Shown one piece after another: positions 60,840 to 64,000 of a stretch of DNA of 64,000 nucleotides. A program made the translations under genes and the position numbers. Position 1 is the first letter of the stretch, and every line of letters begins with the position of its first letter. This DNA is from Niveispirillum sp. SYP-B3756 (GTDB taxonomy: Bacteria > Pseudomonadota > Alphaproteobacteria > Azospirillales > Azospirillaceae), in the NCBI RefSeq assembly GCF_009495745.1, contig NZ_WIDQ01000001.1, positions 735,234 through 799,233 of the forward strand. The letters are read 5' to 3'. The notes below the pieces were generated by a model. It was not told where the DNA came from and searched no databases. It saw only the letters and a program-made list of their open reading frames with translations.

Positions 60840-63470
60840 ATGGACCGTCGCCCCGAAGACCAGAAGGCAACCAGCGTCACGCGCACGCCAGCAAAGGCCC
60901 CGCGCGATCCCGCCGCCCGCCGCCTGCGTCTGGCCCGGCTGGTGCTGGATGCGGAGGCGCTGTGGCGCGGCCTGTGGCGGCCCCTGACGGGGGGCGGCCT
61001 GTTCCTGGCTTTGGCCTGGATGGGGCTGTTCATCGCCATGCCGGCCTGGCTGCATGTCCTGATGCTGCTGGGCACGCTGGGCGGCATCGGCTGGCTGGGC
61101 TGGCGTGACCTGCGAGGGTTCCGCCGTGCGACGGTGGAGGAGGCGCGCCGCCGGGTGGAGCAGGACAGCGCCCTGCCGCACCGGCCCTTGACCCAGTTGA
61201 ATGACGGGATTGCCGGCGGGGCCGGCGATCCGCTGGCCCATGCCCTGTGGCGGGCGGCACAGGAACGTGCCCGCAAGCAGGCGGCCCATACGACATTGGG
61301 TGCCCCCCGCCCGGTGGTGACAGCGCGCGACCCCTGGGGCCTGCGCGCCATCCCCGTGCTGCTGTTGGCCGTCGGTGCCACGCTGGGCTGGGGGGAACTG
61401 GGCAGCCGTTTCACCTCTGCGCTGCTGCCCTCCATCGGCCTGTCGCAGATCGGCGCGCCCACCACGCTGGATGCCTGGGTAAAACCGCCCGATTATACCG
61501 GCCAGCCGCCACTGTTCCTGACAAGGCAGAAACCGGCGGATGGGGCGGAGGCGGGGCCGGTGGCGCTGCCGCAGGGCAGCACCTTCACCGCCCGGCTGAC
61601 CGGTGGTTACGGCACGCCCAAGCTGAAGGCCAACGGGGAAGAGGTGCCGTTCCAGCCGGTGGCCGGTGGCGGCTGGCAGGTGGAACTGGCCATCCGTGAA
61701 GGCGACAGCATCGCCATCCGCCAGGCCGGGCGGGAAGTGGCGGCCTGGGATATCCAGGTGGTGCCCGATACGGGCCCCGGCATCGCCTTCCGCACCGCAC
61801 CGACAGTGACGGAACGCCAGGCCGTGCGGCTGGATTATACCGGGGCGGATGATTACGGCATCACCAGCGTTACCGCCACGGTGACGCTGGACAGCGACGA
61901 TATCGCCCCCACCATCGACCGCACGCCGATTGACATCCCCCTGCCCGTGCCGGCCCGCAACAAGCGGGAAGTGACCGGCGTGGGGTATGAGGATTTGACC
62001 GGCCATCCCTGGGCCGGGCTGCCGGTGCAAATCCGCCTGCGCGCCCAGGATGGCGCCGGGCAGACGGGGCAGAGCAGTGAGCGCAAGCTGGTGCTGCCGG
62101 AACGGGTGTTCAACCACCCGGTGGCCCGCGCCATCATTGACCAGCGCAAGGCGCTGATCCAGGCCGGCGACGCCGCCCGCCCCATGGCAGCGCGGGAGCT
62201 GAACGAGATTTCTGCCCGCCCCGGTGCCTATAATGGCGATCCGGTCGCCTTCATGGGGCTGCGCGCCGCCATTGCCCGGCTGATGCTGAACCAGTCGCCC
62301 GGCGCGCTGCCCAGCACGGTGGCCCTGCTGTGGGATGTGGCGCTCAGGATTGAAGATGGCGGCGTGGCGCTCAGTGAGCGCGACCTGCGCAGCGCCCAGC
62401 AGGAATTGATGGAGGCACTGGACCGCAACGCCTCTGACGCAGAGGTGGAACAGGCCATGCAGCGCCTGGAACAGGCGATGCAGCAATTCATGGATGCGCT
62501 GGAACGCCAGGCGCTGGAACAGGCCCGCAACGGCCAGCCCCCGCCGCAAGCCCAGGCCCCCGCCGATCCCAACACCCAGGTGATGAGCCGGGAGGATGTG
62601 GAACGGATGGTGCAGCAGATGCGCGACATGGCACGCGCCGGCGGGCGCGATGCGGCGCGGGAAATGCTGTCGCAATTGCAGCAGATGATGGAAAACCTGC
62701 AAAACGGTGCCCCGCCCCCGCCGCAGACGGCGGAAGATGCGGCCCGCCAGCAGGCCATGCAACAATTGTCGCAGAAGCTGCAGGACGTCCAGCGCCAGCA
62801 GCGCGAATTGCTGGATGAGACATTCCGGCAGGCGCAGGAAGCCGCCCCGCCAGAACAGAATATGCAGATGCCGGGCTTCGGCCTGCCCAACCGCCAGGGC
62901 CGCCGCCCCAGCCCGCAGCAGGGGGAGCAGGGCCAGCCCGGTGGCCAGCCACCCGGCCAGGGGGCGCAAGGCCAGGGCCAGGGAACCGGCGATGCCGCCG
63001 CCCGGCAGCAGGCCCTGCGCCAGCAACTGGGCGAGGTGATGCGCCAGTTGGGGGAGATGGGCAACGGCCAGATCCCCCAATCGCTGGGCGATGCCGAACG
63101 CGCGATGCGCGACGCCCAGCAGGCCTTGGGCCAGGGCAATGCCGCCCAGGCCATCCCGTCACAGAATCAGGCCCTGCAGCAATTGCAGGAAACCCTGCAA
63201 GCCATGCAGCAGCAGATGGCCAACCAGCAGGGCCAATCCGGCGGCCAGCGCACCCAGACCGGCCGCCAGCAAGGCCGCGACCCGCTGGGCCGCCCGCTGC
63301 CCGGCAATGGCAATATGGGCGGCGAAGACGTGAAAATCCCCACCCAGGGCGATGTACAGCGCGCCCGCGAAATCCTGGAAGAACTGCGTCGGCGGGCGGG
63401 GGAACAGAACCGGCCGAAGCAGGAGCGGGATTATATTGACCGGTTGCTGAACCGGTTTAATGGGGGGTGA
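60840..63470 (+). CDS. TIGR02302/DUF4175 family membrane protein
   Basis: 876 aa. Two close membrane spans near residues 45-95 (GGGLFLALAWMGLFIAMPAWL) and one near 180 (RAIPVLLLAVGATLGWGEL), then a large domain with repeated PPDYTGQPPL-type and beta-rich parts. From about residue 560 on there is a long Gln/Gly/Pro/Met-rich region with helical stretches (QQLSQKLQDVQRQQRELLDE). This layout is characteristic of the TIGR02302 family, found almost only in alphaproteobacteria next to lysA. Function unknown. ATG 60840 is used; 60789 is possible. Confidence 0.85.
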   Translation: MDRRPEDQKATSVTRTPAKAPRDPAARRLRLARLVLDAEALWRGLWRPLTGGGLFLALAWMGLFIAMPAWLHVLMLLGTLGGIGWLGWRDLRGFRRATVEEARRRVEQDSALPHRPLTQLNDGIAGGAGDPLAHALWRAAQERARKQAAHTTLGAPRPVVTARDPWGLRAIPVLLLAVGATLGWGELGSRFTSALLPSIGLSQIGAPTTLDAWVKPPDYTGQPPLFLTRQKPADGAEAGPVALPQGSTFTARLTGGYGTPKLKANGEEVPFQPVAGGGWQVELAIREGDSIAIRQAGREVAAWDIQVVPDTGPGIAFRTAPTVTERQAVRLDYTGADDYGITSVTATVTLDSDDIAPTIDRTPIDIPLPVPARNKREVTGVGYEDLTGHPWAGLPVQIRLRAQDGAGQTGQSSERKLVLPERVFNHPVARAIIDQRKALIQAGDAARPMAARELNEISARPGAYNGDPVAFMGLRAAIARLMLNQSPGALPSTVALLWDVALRIEDGGVALSERDLRSAQQELMEALDRNASDAEVEQAMQRLEQAMQQFMDALERQALEQARNGQPPPQAQAPADPNTQVMSREDVERMVQQMRDMARAGGRDAAREMLSQLQQMMENLQNGAPPPPQTAEDAARQQAMQQLSQKLQDVQRQQRELLDETFRQAQEAAPPEQNMQMPGFGLPNRQGRRPSPQQGEQGQPGGQPPGQGAQGQGQGTGDAAARQQALRQQLGEVMRQLGEMGNGQIPQSLGDAERAMRDAQQALGQGNAAQAIPSQNQALQQLQETLQAMQQQMANQQGQSGGQRTQTGRQQGRDPLGRPLPGNGNMGGEDVKIPTQGDVQRAREILEELRRRAGEQNRPKQERDYIDRLLNRFNGG

Positions 63471-63589
63471 GGGGGGGAATGTAGTGGGCGGAGGTTAATC
63501 CTAAGCACCTGAACATAGCAGTTCTGCAATACACTCCAATAAATGAACTGTGTGCAGTCGATGTATTTTTAAATACAGGAGAAATATAA

Positions 63590-63946
63590 ATGAACTCAAA
63601 TAGAAACGCAACTATCTGGATACCGCTTATTCTCGGTTTAGCTAGCGTATTGATGGGGATCACGCTCGCAAAATACTGGGAAGAACTCCCCAAATGGGCT
63701 TCGGGCGTTGGAACTTTAATTGCGATGGCGCTCGTAGCCTGGGCTGTTCGCCTCGCTTATCAAAAGAACCAACCAGAGCGGCTCCCCGGAGGGGCAGGCG
63801 GCTCCGCCTCTGCCCTCGGTGAGGAAAGCGAGGCAATAGGCGGACAAGGCGGCGATGCAGGATTGGGGGGCGGTGGCAGCGGTGGGGCGGCAAAAGCAGA
63901 GGGAAAACGATCCCTCGCTAAAGGTGGAAACGGTGGCAAAGGTTAG
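63590..63946 (+). CDS. small membrane protein with Gly-rich tail
   Basis: 118 aa. ATG 63590 has CAGGAGAAAT upstream. Two spans (IWIPLILGLASVLMGITLA and VGTLIAMALVAWAVRLAY) precede a tail of about 55 residues rich in Gly, Ser, Ala and Lys (GGSASALGEESEAIGGQGG). The lead region 63471-63640 is AT-richer than its neighbours, suggesting recent arrival. No family recognised; a holin-like or element-borne protein is possible but not supported further. Confidence 0.65.
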   Translation: MNSNRNATIWIPLILGLASVLMGITLAKYWEELPKWASGVGTLIAMALVAWAVRLAYQKNQPERLPGGAGGSASALGEESEAIGGQGGDAGLGGGGSGGAAKAEGKRSLAKGGNGGKG

Positions 63947-64000
63947 AGATCTGCGCTGGAAGAACTGCGTCTACCCTCTGGCTGCCCATAAAATTTGAGC

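Noticed and set aside
60267-63080. 937-codon minus-strand open frame opposite lysA and DUF4175
   Set aside because: Antisense to two well-supported genes; low-complexity His/Gln/Gly/Ala composition.
63500-63530. LexA site upstream of the last small gene (GAAC-N6-GTTC)
   Set aside because: Spacing and orientation do not match the alphaproteobacterial GTTC/GAAC-N7 direct repeat seen before imuA.

Overview
The window reads as a chromosomal segment of a GC-rich alphaproteobacterium, most likely from the Azospirillaceae/Rhodospirillales. The evidence is the high GC content with strong third-position bias, an imuA-imuB-dnaE2 cassette under a GAAC-N7-GAAC LexA box of the alphaproteobacterial type, a TIGR02302/DUF4175 protein next to lysA, hslV-hslU, aroK-aroB, and a small lptM-like lipoprotein gene between argH and lysA. 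The genus is an inference (Niveispirillum-like would fit). No rRNA, tRNA, CRISPR array, transposase or phage module was seen.

Layout. 1-5.9 kb: 3' end of argG, an arylamine N-acetyltransferase/VOC pair, a nitronate monooxygenase-like flavoenzyme, and a divergent ampR-type regulator with a class A beta-lactamase. 6-8 kb: a mosaic S9-type hydrolase whose first third is strikingly AT-rich. 8-11.4 kb: a four-gene minus-strand set matching the E. coli yjfL-yjfJ-yjfM-yjfC arrangement (DUF350, PspA-like, DUF1190 lipoprotein, glutathionylspermidine-synthase-like ATP-grasp). 11.5-15.9 kb: a serine hydrolase, hslVU, small membrane proteins and a truncated haemoglobin. 16-24 kb: a secreted esterase and the SOS mutagenesis cassette, with a palindromic repeat lying in frame inside imuB. 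24-27 kb: GDPD-aroB-aroK. 27-30 kb: conserved hypotheticals and xerD. 30-32 kb: ECF sigma factor, anti-sigma factor and periplasmic sensor. 32.5-36.3 kb: a 1000-residue TPR-GAF histidine kinase and a SpoU-type RNA methyltransferase. 36-45.8 kb: hydrolases, a lone motA, an acyl-CoA ligase, GNAT, a DJ-1-like protein lacking its cysteine, an EEP-family hydrolase, a Tam-like methyltransferase and a TAXI receptor. 45.9-51.4 kb: deoA, panD, marC, scoA-scoB, accA. 52-57 kb: an OmpR-type two-component system next to a Do-family protease, DUF1003 and a TlpA-like thioredoxin. 57.7-63.5 kb: argH, lptM-like, lysA and DUF4175. The end holds a small membrane protein with a glycine-rich tail.

Most genes are housekeeping or stress-response genes. 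The most unusual material is non-coding or very small. (1) A tandem pair of 260-bp repeats at 51.4-52.0 kb carries, in each copy on the minus strand, a 29-codon ORF with a very strong Shine-Dalgarno sequence. That sequence and the start codon are buried in a conserved hairpin, and a second hairpin nearby could terminate a plus-strand RNA. The layout resembles duplicated type I toxin-antitoxin loci, though function is unproven. (2) A multi-hairpin repeat family near 36.8, 44.2, 49.5 and 54.1 kb has stems that keep pairing while their sequences change. (3) REP-like palindromes of two sequence types occur, including one translated inside imuB and three that share a conserved tail.
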